This document shows, piece after piece, positions 34,249 to 43,101 of a DNA stretch of 64,000 nucleotides. Source of the stretch: Frankia sp. QA3 (GTDB lineage Bacteria; Actinomycetota; Actinomycetes; Frankiales; Frankiaceae); the NCBI RefSeq assembly GCF_000262465.1, contig NZ_CM001489.1:2813735-2877734 (forward strand), written 5' to 3'. The notes under the pieces are model-generated. The model was not told the DNA's origin, made no database searches, and saw nothing but the letters and a program-made list of their open reading frames with translations. Position 1 is the first letter of the stretch; every line of letters begins with the position of its first letter. The translations under genes were made by a program, and so were the position numbers.

Positions 34249-34689
34249 ATGACGAATTCCCCCGTCGTGGCGGCGGGCCCCGGTTCGGCCGCGGACGCGT
34301 ACGGCCACGGGCTGGTCGGGCTCAGAACGGTCGAAGTCCGGCCCGGGCACGCGGTGGTCGCCCTGGACGTGGCGCCGGAGCATCTCAACCACGTGGGGAT
34401 CGCCCACGGCGGGGCCATCTTCTCCCTCGCCGACCAGGCCGTGGCCGTGGCCGCCAACCAGCGGGGGCGCACCGCCGTGCTCAGCGCGGCCACGATCCAC
34501 CTGGTTCGGCCGGTTCGCGGCGGGGCCCGGCTCGTGGCCACCGCCGAGGAGGGCCACCGCGGCCGGCGACTGTCGCTCTACACGGTCCGGGTGACCGACT
34601 CCGGTGAGCTGGTCGCGACCGTCACCGGCCAGACGGCGACGGTCGCCGACGACTCGGACGGGACCACAGGTACCCCCGCAAACCCCTGA
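34249..34689 (+). CDS. PaaI-type hotdog thioesterase
   Basis: 146 residues from ATG 34249 (an in-frame ATG at 34201 gives a 16-residue basic extension; GCAGGGA upstream of 34249 favours the shorter form). Hotdog fold with HLNHVGIAHGGAIFSLADQA, the PaaI/HGG-type active-site stretch (N-H-x-G-x-x-H-G-G-x-x-F-x-L-A-D). Hydrolyses CoA thioesters, probably as a relief enzyme for dead-end aryl- or acyl-CoA of the neighbouring pathway. Preceded by a CATATATGAT site and followed within 30 bases by the GMC gene. Confidence 0.85.
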   Translation: MTNSPVVAAGPGSAADAYGHGLVGLRTVEVRPGHAVVALDVAPEHLNHVGIAHGGAIFSLADQAVAVAANQRGRTAVLSAATIHLVRPVRGGARLVATAEEGHRGRRLSLYTVRVTDSGELVATVTGQTATVADDSDGTTGTPANP

Positions 34690-34698
34690 AGGCCAGAT

Positions 34699-34708
34699 CA
34701 AATATGAT
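34699..34708. promoter_or_regulatory. Recurrent site 2 (CAAATATGAT)
   Basis: ATCAAATATGAT at 34697-34708 is a near-palindrome with one mismatch to the other sites. It ends only eight bases before the ATG of the GMC gene and no ribosome site is visible there, so if TATGAT is the -10, transcription would begin at or next to the start codon (leaderless). Confidence 0.5.
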
Positions 34709-34716
34709 TTCGTATC

Positions 34717-36339
34717 ATGAACACCTTTGATTACATCATCGTCGGGGCGGGGTCGTCGGGAAGCGTGCTCGCCAACCGGCTCTCCGCCGACGAGGGCACC
34801 CGGGTGTTGCTGCTCGAAGCCGGCGGCACCCACCGTCGCCTGATCATCGACGTGCCGGTCGGCTGGACCACCGCGGCCGGCCGCCCGTCCCTGACCTGGC
34901 AGAACCTGAGCGAACCCGAGCCGCACCTCGCGGGCCGCGCACTGGCGCAACCGACCGGCAGGCTCCTGGGCGGAACCTCGTCGATCAACGGCATGATGTA
35001 CACCCGTGGCCAGGCGGCCGACTACGACGCCTGGCGCGACGCGGGTCTCGCGGGCTGGGGCTACGACGACGTCCTTCCCTACTTCCGGCGGTCCGAGGCC
35101 AGCACCCGCACCGACGACCGCTACCACGGCCGCACCGGACCGCTGCACGTCTGTCCCCTGCCACCGGGCAGGGACCTCGGCAGGTTCCGGGAGGCGGCGT
35201 GGGAGCTGGGCTACCCGAACGCCGACGACTTCAACGTCGCGGCGCCCGAAGGATTCGGCCTGCCGGAGTTCACCATCTACCGGGGCCGGCGCAGCAGCAC
35301 GGCCCGCGCCTACCTCGACCCGGTGCGCGACCGGCCGAACCTGGTGGTGCGGACCGGCGCCCTCGTCCACCAGGTGCTCGTCGAGGGCGGTCGGGCGGTC
35401 GGCGTGCGGTACTCGACGGGCCGCGATCTCACCGAGGCGCGCGCCCCGCAGACGGTCGTGAGCGCCGGGGCGTACCGTTCGCCGCACCTGCTGATGCTGT
35501 CGGGCATCGGGCCGGCCGACGAGCTCCGGCGGCACGGGATCACCGTGCACGCCGACGTCCCTGGCGTCGGTGCGAACCTGCAGGACCATCCCATGATCTA
35601 CCACGTCTTCGAGGCGAGCGGGCACGGCACGTTCGAGACCCAGGTCCGGCTGGACCGCCTCGCGCTCAACGGCCTGCGCTGGCTGCTCGCCGGCCGGGGC
35701 CCGTTCTCCCACCAGCCGATGTCCGTGCAGGCGTTCCTGCGCAGCCGCCCGGACATCGACCGCCCGGACACCCAGCTCCAGGTGGTCCACACCTCCCTGG
35801 CCGCACGCCCGTGGTTCCCGGGCCTGCGCAGGGGCGCCGGCCACCAGATCTCGGCCGGCGCGCTGCTGCTGCGGCCGCAGAGCCGCGGCACGGTGGGCCT
35901 GCGCTCGGCGGACCCGACGGACAGCCCGACGATCCGGTTCAACCTGCTCGACAACGACGAGGACAGGCGACGGATGCGCGACATGTCCCGGCTGATCCGG
36001 CGCCTGTTCGCTACCGCGGCCGTCGCGCCGCTCACCACCCGCGAGCTGGTGCCAGGGCCGGCGGTGAGCTCCGACGCCGAACTCGACGATTTCGTCCGCG
36101 GTGCGGCGGGCACCGGGATGCACCCCGTCGGGACCGTCGCCATGGGCACCGGCGGCGACGCGGTACTGGACGGCGAACTGCGCGTGCGCGCCGTGCCGGG
36201 CCTGCGAGTCGTGGACGCCTCGGTGATGCCGACGATCGTCAGCGGCAACACCAACGCTCCGGCCATCATGATCGCGGAGAAGGCGGCGGACCTGATCCTG
36301 GGACGTCCCGCGCCCCGCGAGGAGGCGTTGCGCGGCTGA
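34717..36339 (+). CDS. GMC-family FAD oxidoreductase
   Basis: 540 residues. N-terminal FAD motif YIIVGAGSSGSVLANRLS, GMC signature GGTSSINGMMYTRGQ (about residue 88), second signature GAYRSPHLLMLSGIGP (about 250), and C-terminal catalytic stretch GTGMHPVGTVAMG with NTNAPAIMIAEKAADLI. Oxidises an alcohol (choline dehydrogenase / aryl or polyethylene-glycol alcohol type) with an electron acceptor or oxygen; substrate unknown. It sits before formaldehyde dehydrogenase, suggesting alcohol-to-aldehyde steps in the same process. No ribosome site precedes ATG 34717. Confidence 0.88.
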   Translation: MNTFDYIIVGAGSSGSVLANRLSADEGTRVLLLEAGGTHRRLIIDVPVGWTTAAGRPSLTWQNLSEPEPHLAGRALAQPTGRLLGGTSSINGMMYTRGQAADYDAWRDAGLAGWGYDDVLPYFRRSEASTRTDDRYHGRTGPLHVCPLPPGRDLGRFREAAWELGYPNADDFNVAAPEGFGLPEFTIYRGRRSSTARAYLDPVRDRPNLVVRTGALVHQVLVEGGRAVGVRYSTGRDLTEARAPQTVVSAGAYRSPHLLMLSGIGPADELRRHGITVHADVPGVGANLQDHPMIYHVFEASGHGTFETQVRLDRLALNGLRWLLAGRGPFSHQPMSVQAFLRSRPDIDRPDTQLQVVHTSLAARPWFPGLRRGAGHQISAGALLLRPQSRGTVGLRSADPTDSPTIRFNLLDNDEDRRRMRDMSRLIRRLFATAAVAPLTTRELVPGPAVSSDAELDDFVRGAAGTGMHPVGTVAMGTGGDAVLDGELRVRAVPGLRVVDASVMPTIVSGNTNAPAIMIAEKAADLILGRPAPREEALRG

Positions 36340-36435
36340 CGGGAGGCGGACCACCTCCTGCTGCCGGTCGGCCCAGTCCGCGGCAGAACCCGAGACGAAC
36401 CGAAGCACAGACAAGGCAACGGAAAAGAGAGCCTG

Positions 36436-37656
36436 ATGTCGAACAACCGTGGGGTCGTCTACGTCGAACCAGGAAAGGTTGACGTCGTCGACCTGGACTT
36501 TCCCGAACTGGTACTCAGAGACGGCCCCGGCGTGCATCCCGACAACGTCGGTCGATCCTGCCCGCACGGCGTCGTCCTCAAGGTCGTCTCCACCAACATC
36601 TGCGGGAGCGACCAGCACATGGTCCGCGGTCGCACGACCGCTCCGAGCGGTCTCGTGCTCGGCCACGAGATCACCGGCGAGGTCATCGAATCCGGCCGCG
36701 ACGTCGAGTTCGTGAAGGTCGGCGACCTCGTCTCGGTTCCCTTCAACATCGCCTGCGGCCGGTGCCGCAGCTGCAAGGAGGGCAAGACCGGCATCTGCCT
36801 GAACGTCAACCCGGACCGGCCCGGCTCGGCGTACGGATACGTCGACATGGGCGGCTGGGTCGGCGGCCAGGCCGAGTACGTCATGGTGCCCTACGCCGAC
36901 TGGAACCTGCTGCGCTTCCCCGACCGCGACCAGGCCATGGCGAAGATCCTCGACCTCACCCTGCTGTCGGACATCTTTCCCACCGGTTTCCACGGCTGTG
37001 TCACGGCCGGCGTCGGCCCGGGCTCCACCGTTTACGTGGCGGGAGCCGGGCCGGTGGGCCTCGCCGCGGCCGCCTCGGCCTTCCTGCTCGGCGCGGCGGC
37101 TGTCGTCGTCGGCGACCTCAACCCGGCCAGGCTCGCCCAGGCCGCCAGCTTCGGCTGCGCGACCGTCGACGTCACCCAGGGCGACCTACCGGGCCAGCTC
37201 GCGGAGATCCTGGGCGAACCGGAGGTCGACTGCGCGGTCGACGCCGTCGGCTTCGAGGCCCGGGCGCATGCCCACGGTGCGGGCGAGGCGCCCGCGACTG
37301 TGCTCAACGCCGTCATGGAACTCACCCGCGCGGGTGGCGCGATCGGCATCCCGGGGCTCTACGTCACCGGCGATCCCGGCGCCGTCGACGACGCGGCCAA
37401 GGTCGGGGCGCTGTCCGTCCGGATCGGTCTCGGCTGGGCGAAGTCGCACGCCATGTTCACCGGGCAGTGCCCGGTGATGCGCTACCACCGCCAGCTCATG
37501 AAGGCGATCCTGCACGACCGGGTGCAGATCGCGCAGGCCGTGAACGCCACCGCCCTCCCGCTGGCCGACGCGCCGGCCGGTTACCAGAACTTCGACCAGG
37601 GCGCGGCCGTCAAGTACGTCCTCGACCCGCACGGGCTCGTCGGCGCCACCCGCTGA
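36436..37656 (+). CDS. fdhA: Glutathione-independent formaldehyde dehydrogenase
   Basis: 406 residues. Zinc medium-chain dehydrogenase very like Pseudomonas FdhA: NRGVVYVEPGKVDVVDLD start, catalytic zinc set in NICGSDQHMVRGRTT and LGHEITGEV, structural zinc cysteines in ACGRCRSCKEGKTGIC, long SAYGYVDMGGWVGGQAEYV loop, NAD motif YVAGAGPVGLAAAASAF and VDCAVDAVGFEARAHAHG. It converts formaldehyde to formate with tightly bound NAD and no thiol cofactor. Formaldehyde is made by vanillate O-demethylase and by O-demethylating P450s, both present in the window. Start ATG 36436; 38 bases separate it from the next gene. Confidence 0.9.
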   Translation: MSNNRGVVYVEPGKVDVVDLDFPELVLRDGPGVHPDNVGRSCPHGVVLKVVSTNICGSDQHMVRGRTTAPSGLVLGHEITGEVIESGRDVEFVKVGDLVSVPFNIACGRCRSCKEGKTGICLNVNPDRPGSAYGYVDMGGWVGGQAEYVMVPYADWNLLRFPDRDQAMAKILDLTLLSDIFPTGFHGCVTAGVGPGSTVYVAGAGPVGLAAAASAFLLGAAAVVVGDLNPARLAQAASFGCATVDVTQGDLPGQLAEILGEPEVDCAVDAVGFEARAHAHGAGEAPATVLNAVMELTRAGGAIGIPGLYVTGDPGAVDDAAKVGALSVRIGLGWAKSHAMFTGQCPVMRYHRQLMKAILHDRVQIAQAVNATALPLADAPAGYQNFDQGAAVKYVLDPHGLVGATR

Positions 37657-37694
37657 CCCGACCCGATCTCGCCCACACCAACACAGGAGCGAAC

Positions 37695-38099
37695 ATGGCA
37701 GACATCTCTCTGAATCAGGCACAGGCCGTCGTGGATGCCGCGCTGAAGAAGTCGGCCGAGATCGGCGTCCTCATGGACATCGCCGTCGTCGACGCCGGCG
37801 GCCACCTCAAGGCCTTCGCCCGGATGGACGACGCCTGGCTGGGCAGCATCGACATCGCCATCAAGAAGGCCCGCACCGCGCGCTACTTCAACCTGGACAC
37901 CGGCAAGCTCGGCGTCCTGTCCCAGCCCGGCGGCCCGCTGTTCAACATAGAGGTGTCCAACGGTGGGCTGATCACGTTCCCGGGCGGCGTCCCGCTGCGG
38001 AGCAGTTCGGGCGAGGTGGTCGGCAGCGTCGGCGTCAGCGGCAGCACCGTCGAGGACGACCACGCCGTCGCCGTGGCCGGGGCCGCCGCCCTGCAGTAG
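37695..38099 (+). CDS. GlcG/HbpS-like protein
   Basis: 134 residues, the usual length. GlcG/HbpS (DUF336) pattern: L-x-x-A-x-x-V-V-D-A-A-L-K-K-S-A-E near the start, MDIAVVDAGGHLKAFARMDDA (two adjoining parts near residue 30), SIDIAIKKARTA and GGVPLRSSSGEVVGSVGVSG. Family members include haem-binding HbpS and accessory proteins near glycolate or diol oxidation genes; precise role unknown. ATG 37695 has ACAGGAG upstream. It follows FdhA closely and ends at a strong hairpin. Confidence 0.85.
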   Translation: MADISLNQAQAVVDAALKKSAEIGVLMDIAVVDAGGHLKAFARMDDAWLGSIDIAIKKARTARYFNLDTGKLGVLSQPGGPLFNIEVSNGGLITFPGGVPLRSSSGEVVGSVGVSGSTVEDDHAVAVAGAAALQ

Positions 38100-38130
38100 C
38101 CGACGGCTCCCGCAGGCCCCGGCGGCCGGC

Positions 38131-38176
38131 CGGGACGGCGGGCGCGGGCCCAAGGGCCGCGCGCCGGGCCGTCCCG
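38131..38176. terminator. Hairpin terminator between convergent genes
   Basis: CGGGACGGC (38131-38139) pairs perfectly with GCCGTCCCG (38168-38176), and the inner bases (GGCCC...GGGCC around 38148-38157) also pair, leaving an AA-type loop. It lies between the GlcG/HbpS-like stop (38099) and the carboxylesterase stop (38187), so it probably ends both transcripts. Confidence 0.65.
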
Positions 38177-38186
38177 ACCGGGACGC

Positions 38187-39833
38187 TCAGTACCCCAGCT
38201 CGGTCCAGAACGAGCAGTTGTGCCTGGCCGCGATGTCGACGGTGCGGGTCCCGCCGCCATCGGAGGGAGCGAAGGCCAGCACCGACGACGAGCTGCGGTA
38301 GCGGGGCCAGCTCGTCAGGCCGCGCCCGTTGGGGTCTGCGCCACGCGCGAAGTTCGCCCAGTACTGCCGCAGCTGGTGGGCGAGCGTGGCCTGGGTGGAC
38401 GACAGATCGGGGCCGTCCCCGAACCCGGTGATCGTGAACAGGTACTGCAGTTCACTGCCGTGGTAGGCGCCGGCGGTGGTGCCGAGTGCCGAACTCGCCG
38501 ACGGCGCGGCCGTGTCGGCGAACTCGTAGGCGAACACCGCCGCATTCGGTGCGGTGGCCTGGTAGGTGGCGAGGTCACTGCACGCGCCGAGGGGCAGGGT
38601 GGGGCTGAAGTCGGACTGCGCGGCCGCGAGCGCCAGGCTCGGCGAGGAGTAGCTCTCGGCCGGGTACTCGGCGGCGACGAGCGGCCCGTTCGTCGAGCCG
38701 TAGATCCCGGTGAGGACGTCGGGGTACTGCGCCGCGGTCACCGGATTACCCGTCCCGTCGAACTGCTGCTCGACGAAGACGTGCGCCTCGTCCCGCACGC
38801 CGCCGATGATCGAGGGCAGCTTGGTGTAGTCACCCGAACGGAACCCCTCGGCGCCCGTTGTCAGGAAGCTGCCGTCGACCACCGGAGTCCAGGCGGTCAA
38901 CCCGAGCTCACTGCTGGCGGCGAGGAGGTCGGCGGTGGTTTCTGCCCGCAGGCAGCTGGCGGTGTTCGAGGAACAACCCAGTTGGGCCGCGAAGTCCGCC
39001 CCCGCGGCCTGGGCGTCGCTGCGGGCCCGCAGCGGCGTGACGTCGCACGGCCCACTCATCACGACCGCCTTCTGGAACAGGCCGGCCGAACTCGGCGCGA
39101 GCAGCTGGTCGCAGATGCTCATCGCGCCCGCCGACTCGCCCGCCACGGTGACGTTCGAGCTGTCCCCACCGAAGCTGGCGATGTTGTCCTGTACCCAGCG
39201 CAGCGCCGCCTGCTGGTCGAGCAGGCCATAGACGCCCGAGTTCGCTCCCCGGGCGTCCAGGTCGCTGTGCGCGAGGAAGCCGAACGGCCCGAGCCGGTAG
39301 TTCACGGTGACGACGATGACGTTGCCCTCGGTCACGAGCGTGGTCGGGTCGTACTGGGAGCCGGACCCGAGGACGAAGACGCCGCCGTGGATCCACACCA
39401 GCACCGGCGCATCGGACAGGCTCTTCCCCGCCGTATGGGGCGTGTACACGTTCAGGTAGAGGCAGTCCTCACTGCCGCCGACCGTCGGGTTGCCGGACGC
39501 GTCGACGGAGTTCTGTGCGCAGTCGCTGCCCGCTGTCGTGGCCGATCGGGTGCCCGACCAGGACGCGGGTTCACTCGGCGGTTTCCACCTCAGGTCACCG
39601 GTCGGTGGTGCGGCAAAGGGAATACCGACGAACGAGCGGTAGCCGTCGCCGACAGTTCCCCGCAGTTGCCCCTGCTCCACGGTGACGGTGTCACCTTCGG
39701 CCGCGTTCGCGGTCGACACCACCGTCGTGAGCAGAGCCGCTGTCAGGACGCCGACGAGTGCGACGGCTAACCGGGCACGTACCGCCATCCGCCGGAAAGC
39801 CGGCCGTCCGGGCTGCTGGCCTGGAAGGGCCAT
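38187..39833 (-). CDS. Secreted type-B carboxylesterase/lipase
   Basis: 548 residues. ATG 39833 follows GGAGGAACA. Signal peptide about residues 15-48 (LAVALVGVLTAALLTTVVST ... ANAAEG). Type-B carboxylesterase: RSFVGIPFAAPPTGDLRW, EDCLYLNVYTP, oxyanion WIHGGVFVLGSG, nucleophile in VTVAGESAGAMS, an acidic residue in GGVRDEAHVF and His in GAYHGSELQYLF. It hydrolyses carboxylic esters outside the cell, for example aromatic or methyl esters that could feed the island. The 470 bases upstream hold a 15-base palindrome (39867-39881, GGAAAAAGTTTTTCC) near its promoter. Confidence 0.88.
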   Translation of the reverse strand: MALPGQQPGRPAFRRMAVRARLAVALVGVLTAALLTTVVSTANAAEGDTVTVEQGQLRGTVGDGYRSFVGIPFAAPPTGDLRWKPPSEPASWSGTRSATTAGSDCAQNSVDASGNPTVGGSEDCLYLNVYTPHTAGKSLSDAPVLVWIHGGVFVLGSGSQYDPTTLVTEGNVIVVTVNYRLGPFGFLAHSDLDARGANSGVYGLLDQQAALRWVQDNIASFGGDSSNVTVAGESAGAMSICDQLLAPSSAGLFQKAVVMSGPCDVTPLRARSDAQAAGADFAAQLGCSSNTASCLRAETTADLLAASSELGLTAWTPVVDGSFLTTGAEGFRSGDYTKLPSIIGGVRDEAHVFVEQQFDGTGNPVTAAQYPDVLTGIYGSTNGPLVAAEYPAESYSSPSLALAAAQSDFSPTLPLGACSDLATYQATAPNAAVFAYEFADTAAPSASSALGTTAGAYHGSELQYLFTITGFGDGPDLSSTQATLAHQLRQYWANFARGADPNGRGLTSWPRYRSSSSVLAFAPSDGGGTRTVDIAARHNCSFWTELGY

Positions 39834-40062
39834 TGTTCCTCCTCCGCGCGGCCCGGCAGTCCCCCGGGAAAAAGTTTTTCCGGCAGCGGGTCCGTGCTCG
39901 ACGAAGGCTGCCCGGTGGCCCGCCCACCGCCAAGCCATGTTTCCGCGACGTGAAAGCACTAGGTCGCGGGCCTGAGTCGCGCCCCAGGTCGAGGCCCGGT
40001 ATACCGCCGAGCCGCCCACCACCTTCGTGGCTGTCCGCCCCAGCGGCGGCCGCCCGCCGACG

Positions 40063-40197
40063 ATGTCCACCGCCTTCCCCGAAAACGTGCACGGGGTCGT
40101 CAGGCTGGCCGGCGCCGGCCACGGCATCCACGACGAGCGGCTCAACCGGGCGGCCTTCACCAAGCACCTGCTCCGTTTCCTCGCGCAGTACGCCTGA
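40063..40197 (+). pseudogene. Alpha/beta-hydrolase C-terminal remnant
   Basis: The frame from ATG 40063 reads FPENVHGVVRLAGAGHGIHD and RAAFTKHLLRFLAQYA before TGA. The GAGHGIHDE stretch is the catalytic-His region of alpha/beta hydrolases and the rest is the typical final helix. Upstream sequence (39990-40062) shows no clear hydrolase. Probably a dead gene tail. The remainder of 39834-40302 holds nothing else I can name apart from the palindrome at 39867-39881. Confidence 0.45.
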
Positions 40198-40302
40198 CCC
40201 GTCCGCCCCCGCCCACGTCCCCCCGCTGGCAGTTCCGGTCCCGCAGCTCCCGACCTGCCGGCACAGCACCACGGCCGCCCGGCGGGGGGCGCTGCGGGCT
40301 AC

Positions 40303-41343
40303 CTACTGTCCTTTCCGCGCGCCCAGCTTCGCGAGCACCCGCCGCGCGGCCAGCGCGCCTGCGTCGATGTCGATGCTCAGTTCCTGGTAGCCGGCGGGTT
40401 CGGCGGCGATCACCGTCTCGAGCACGCCGAGCGCCGTGACGTCCTGCAGCACCACCGTGCGGTTGTTCTGGAGCAGGTAGTCCGACACCGCGGTGTCGTC
40501 GACCGCGAAGTCACGCGCCACGGCCCAGAAGTCGAACGTGCTGTGCTCGGTTTCGGGAGTGATCCCGTAGACCACCTTGACATGGAAGCCGTCCGGATCG
40601 CTGCCGTCGGGCGCTGGCACCACGCCGACCGGCGCGATCCTGCTGTGCAGCAGGTAGAGGGACGGGGCGTGGTACTCGATGTCCTGCCAGCGCGTGATGC
40701 GCCCGGTGATGCCGGTCGACTTCGCGTAGAAGGGCGGGCAGTCGGCGTCGGGCATGTGCCGACTGCTGTAGACGATCGACGCCTGCTCGTCGACCTTCGT
40801 CGTCACCGGTGTGCTCGCGACCTCCGGCGTCCCGATGTACCCGTTGTGCAGGTACGTCTCGTGGGACAGGTCGAGCAGGTTGTCGACGAGCAGCGAGGCG
40901 CGCGCCGCCAGTGGCTCCATCCCGCACACCGTCGTCCAGCCGGGCTGGTCCAGCCACGGCACGCGCGGCACCGTCTCGGGGTCCGCCGAGCCCGGATCGC
41001 CGATCCACACCCAGACGAACGAGTCCAGTTCGACGACCGGGTAGGACTTCAGCCGGGCAGTGCGCGGAACGCGAGTCTGGCCGGGTACGGAGACGCACCC
41101 GCCGTCCGCGCCGTAGGTGAACCCGTGATAGCCGCAGACCACAGTGTCGCCGACAAGCTGGCTCGGCGCCTGCGACAGCGGAAACCGTCGGTGCACGCAC
41201 CGGTCCGCCATCGCCGCCACGCCACCGGCCTCGGTACGCCAGAACAGGATCGGTTCGCCGCAGATCGTGCGGCTGAACAGTTCCCGTCCGATTTCGCGCT
41301 GGTAAGCGGCCACGTACCAGTGCTCACGCACAAAACTCGACAT
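40303..41343 (-). CDS. vanA: Vanillate O-demethylase oxygenase subunit (Rieske)
   Basis: 346 residues. Start ATG 41343 with GAGGAGC upstream gives MSSFVREHWYVAAYQREIG, the VanA opening. Rieske centre CVHRRFPLS ... VVCGYHGFTYG (CxH and CxxH), catalytic Fe(II) site in DNLLDLSHETYLHNGYIG, with the DLSHxxYLH form of vanillate/dicamba-type demethylases. Converts vanillate to protocatechuate plus formaldehyde. The matching VanB-type reductase is encoded 30 kb away as the last gene of the pca operon. No van regulator lies beside it. Confidence 0.87.
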   Translation of the reverse strand: MSSFVREHWYVAAYQREIGRELFSRTICGEPILFWRTEAGGVAAMADRCVHRRFPLSQAPSQLVGDTVVCGYHGFTYGADGGCVSVPGQTRVPRTARLKSYPVVELDSFVWVWIGDPGSADPETVPRVPWLDQPGWTTVCGMEPLAARASLLVDNLLDLSHETYLHNGYIGTPEVASTPVTTKVDEQASIVYSSRHMPDADCPPFYAKSTGITGRITRWQDIEYHAPSLYLLHSRIAPVGVVPAPDGSDPDGFHVKVVYGITPETEHSTFDFWAVARDFAVDDTAVSDYLLQNNRTVVLQDVTALGVLETVIAAEPAGYQELSIDIDAGALAARRVLAKLGARKGQ

Positions 41344-41474
41344 CGGCGCTCCTCGTGGCCCGACGGATTCGTATGGCAAGACCGAGAATGGCGGGCGCCG
41401 ACTGCTCCGTCATGGCGCCTTCTGGCTGCTGGAAGACCTCGCTGCCGAATCCTGGCGCCGGGCGCGCCCCGCGG

Positions 41475-42917
41475 TCACCAGGCGGTCGCGACGTAGACCG
41501 TCTCGAGGTACTCGTGGATGCCTTCGAAGCCGCCTTCGCGGCCGAGGCCCGACTGCTTGACCCCGCCGAACGGGGCGGCGGGGTCGGACACGAGGCCGCG
41601 GTTGAGGCCCACCATTCCCACCTCGAGGCGCTCGCTGACCCGCAGCCCGCGCGCCAGGTCGGCCGTGTACACATAGGCGGCGAGCCCGGTCTCGGTGTCG
41701 TTGGCCAGCGCGAGAGCTTCGGTTTCGTCACGGACGGCGACGACCGGCGCGACCGGGCCGAAGATCTCCTCCCGCGCCACCGGCGCATCCGCCGGCACGT
41801 CGACGAGCACGGTCGCCGGGTAGTAGTAACCAAGCCCGGCCGGGCGCGAGCCGCCGAGCAGCACCTTCGCCCCGGCCGCGACGGAGTCTTCGACTCGCCG
41901 AGCGATCCCCTCGACCTGTCGTTCGTTCACCATCGGGCCGAGCTCGGTGCGCTCGTCGGTGGCGGGCCCGGTGCGCAGCGCGGCCATGCGTGCCGCCAGC
42001 CGGTCCGCGAACTCACCGGCCACAGCGGCCTGGACGAAGAAGCGGTTGGCCGCGGTGCACGCCTGCCCGCCGCTGCGCATCTTGGCGACCATCGCCCCGT
42101 CGACAGCGGCGTCCAGGTCGGCGTCGTCGAGCACGATGAACGGCGCGTTGCCCCCCAGCTCCATCGACACTCCCAGCACCCGGTCCGCGGCCTGCCGGAG
42201 CAGGCTCCGCCCGACCTGCGTGGAACCGGTGAAGGACAGCTTGCGCACCCGGTCGTCGGCCAGCACCCGCCCCACCAGTTCGGCGGGACGGTCGGTGGTG
42301 AGCACGTTGACCACCCCGGGCGGCACGCCGGCCTCCGCGAGCAGCCCACCCAGCACCAACGCGGTCAGCGGTGTGTCCTCGGCCGGCTTCACCACCACCG
42401 TGCAGCCCGCCGCCAGCGCCGGCGCGAGCTTGCGGGTCACCATCGCGAGCGGGAAGTTCCACGGCGTGACCAGCAGCGTCACGCCGATCGGCCGGCGCAG
42501 CGTCAGGATGCGGTGCGCGCCCGCCGGGGCGGTACGCAGCTCGCCGCCGACCCGCACCGCCTCCTCCGAGAACCAACGGAAGAACTCGGCGGCGTAGCCG
42601 ACCTCGCCCCGCGCGTCGGCCAGCGACTTACCCATCTCCAGGCTGATCAGGAAGGCGAGCTGCTCCCGCCGGGCGAGCGTCAGGTCGAACGCCCGGCGCA
42701 GCACCTCGGCGCGCTCGCGCGGGGCGGCGCTCGCCCAGCTCGGCAGCGCGGCCGACGCCGCGGCCACCGCGGCCGCGGCATCGTCCGCGCCGGCCCGCGG
42801 CACGCGGGCGAGCTCCCGGCCGGTAGAGGGATCGGCGACCCCGAACGTCCCGGCGGAGCCGGCGCGCCACTGCCCGGCCACCAGCATGCAAGTGGGGGTC
42901 CCGTCGGACACGGTCAC
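41475..42917 (-). CDS. NAD(P)-dependent aldehyde dehydrogenase (possible vanillin dehydrogenase)
   Basis: About 480 residues. ALDH motifs: VTPWNFPLAMVTRKLAPALA (about 145), FTGSTQVGR (about 220), catalytic Glu in MELGGNAPF, catalytic Cys in RSGGQACTAANRF (about 280), and EEIFGPVAPV. Pattern is that of succinate-semialdehyde/vanillin dehydrogenases. Beside VanA, oxidation of vanillin to vanillate is an attractive role, inferred from context only. Start: GTG 42917 has GGAAG six bases upstream; GTG 42911 and ATG 42887 are alternatives. Confidence 0.85.
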   Translation of the reverse strand: MTVSDGTPTCMLVAGQWRAGSAGTFGVADPSTGRELARVPRAGADDAAAAVAAASAALPSWASAAPRERAEVLRRAFDLTLARREQLAFLISLEMGKSLADARGEVGYAAEFFRWFSEEAVRVGGELRTAPAGAHRILTLRRPIGVTLLVTPWNFPLAMVTRKLAPALAAGCTVVVKPAEDTPLTALVLGGLLAEAGVPPGVVNVLTTDRPAELVGRVLADDRVRKLSFTGSTQVGRSLLRQAADRVLGVSMELGGNAPFIVLDDADLDAAVDGAMVAKMRSGGQACTAANRFFVQAAVAGEFADRLAARMAALRTGPATDERTELGPMVNERQVEGIARRVEDSVAAGAKVLLGGSRPAGLGYYYPATVLVDVPADAPVAREEIFGPVAPVVAVRDETEALALANDTETGLAAYVYTADLARGLRVSERLEVGMVGLNRGLVSDPAAPFGGVKQSGLGREGGFEGIHEYLETVYVATAW

Positions 42918-42936
42918 CGTGCGCTTCCGTCCTGTC

Positions 42937-43101
42937 TCAGCGGTCGAGCCGGGCGCCGCAGCGCAGGCTCGGCTCGTAGGGCACGAACCGGGACCCGTCA
43001 TCGGCCACCCGGACGAACTCGTAGCAGGTGTTCAGCTGGCCGACCGAGTCCTCGACATCGACCGCCCGCGGCAGCAGGCCGGCCCTTTCGTAGTCGTGCA
43101 C
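42937..43101 (-). CDS. Small ORF of unknown function
   Basis: A frame ending in TGA at 42939-42937 reads HDYERAGLLPRAVDVEDSV, then QLNTCYEFVRVADDGSRFV and a short tail. It has the codon bias of real genes in this genome (G/C at almost all third positions) although the family is not recognised. The only usable start I see is GTG 43101 (54 residues); the frame stays open upstream to about 43145. It fits between the NmrA-like gene and the aldehyde dehydrogenase on the same strand. It may also be the tail of a broken gene. Confidence 0.35.
   Translation of the reverse strand: MHDYERAGLLPRAVDVEDSVGQLNTCYEFVRVADDGSRFVPYEPSLRCGARLDR

Noticed and set aside
34243..36993. A 916-codon open frame on the minus strand over the thioesterase, GMC and formaldehyde dehydrogenase genes
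   Set aside because: It is the complementary-strand shadow of strongly coding GC-rich genes; the peptide has no motif and the plus-strand proteins are clear family members.
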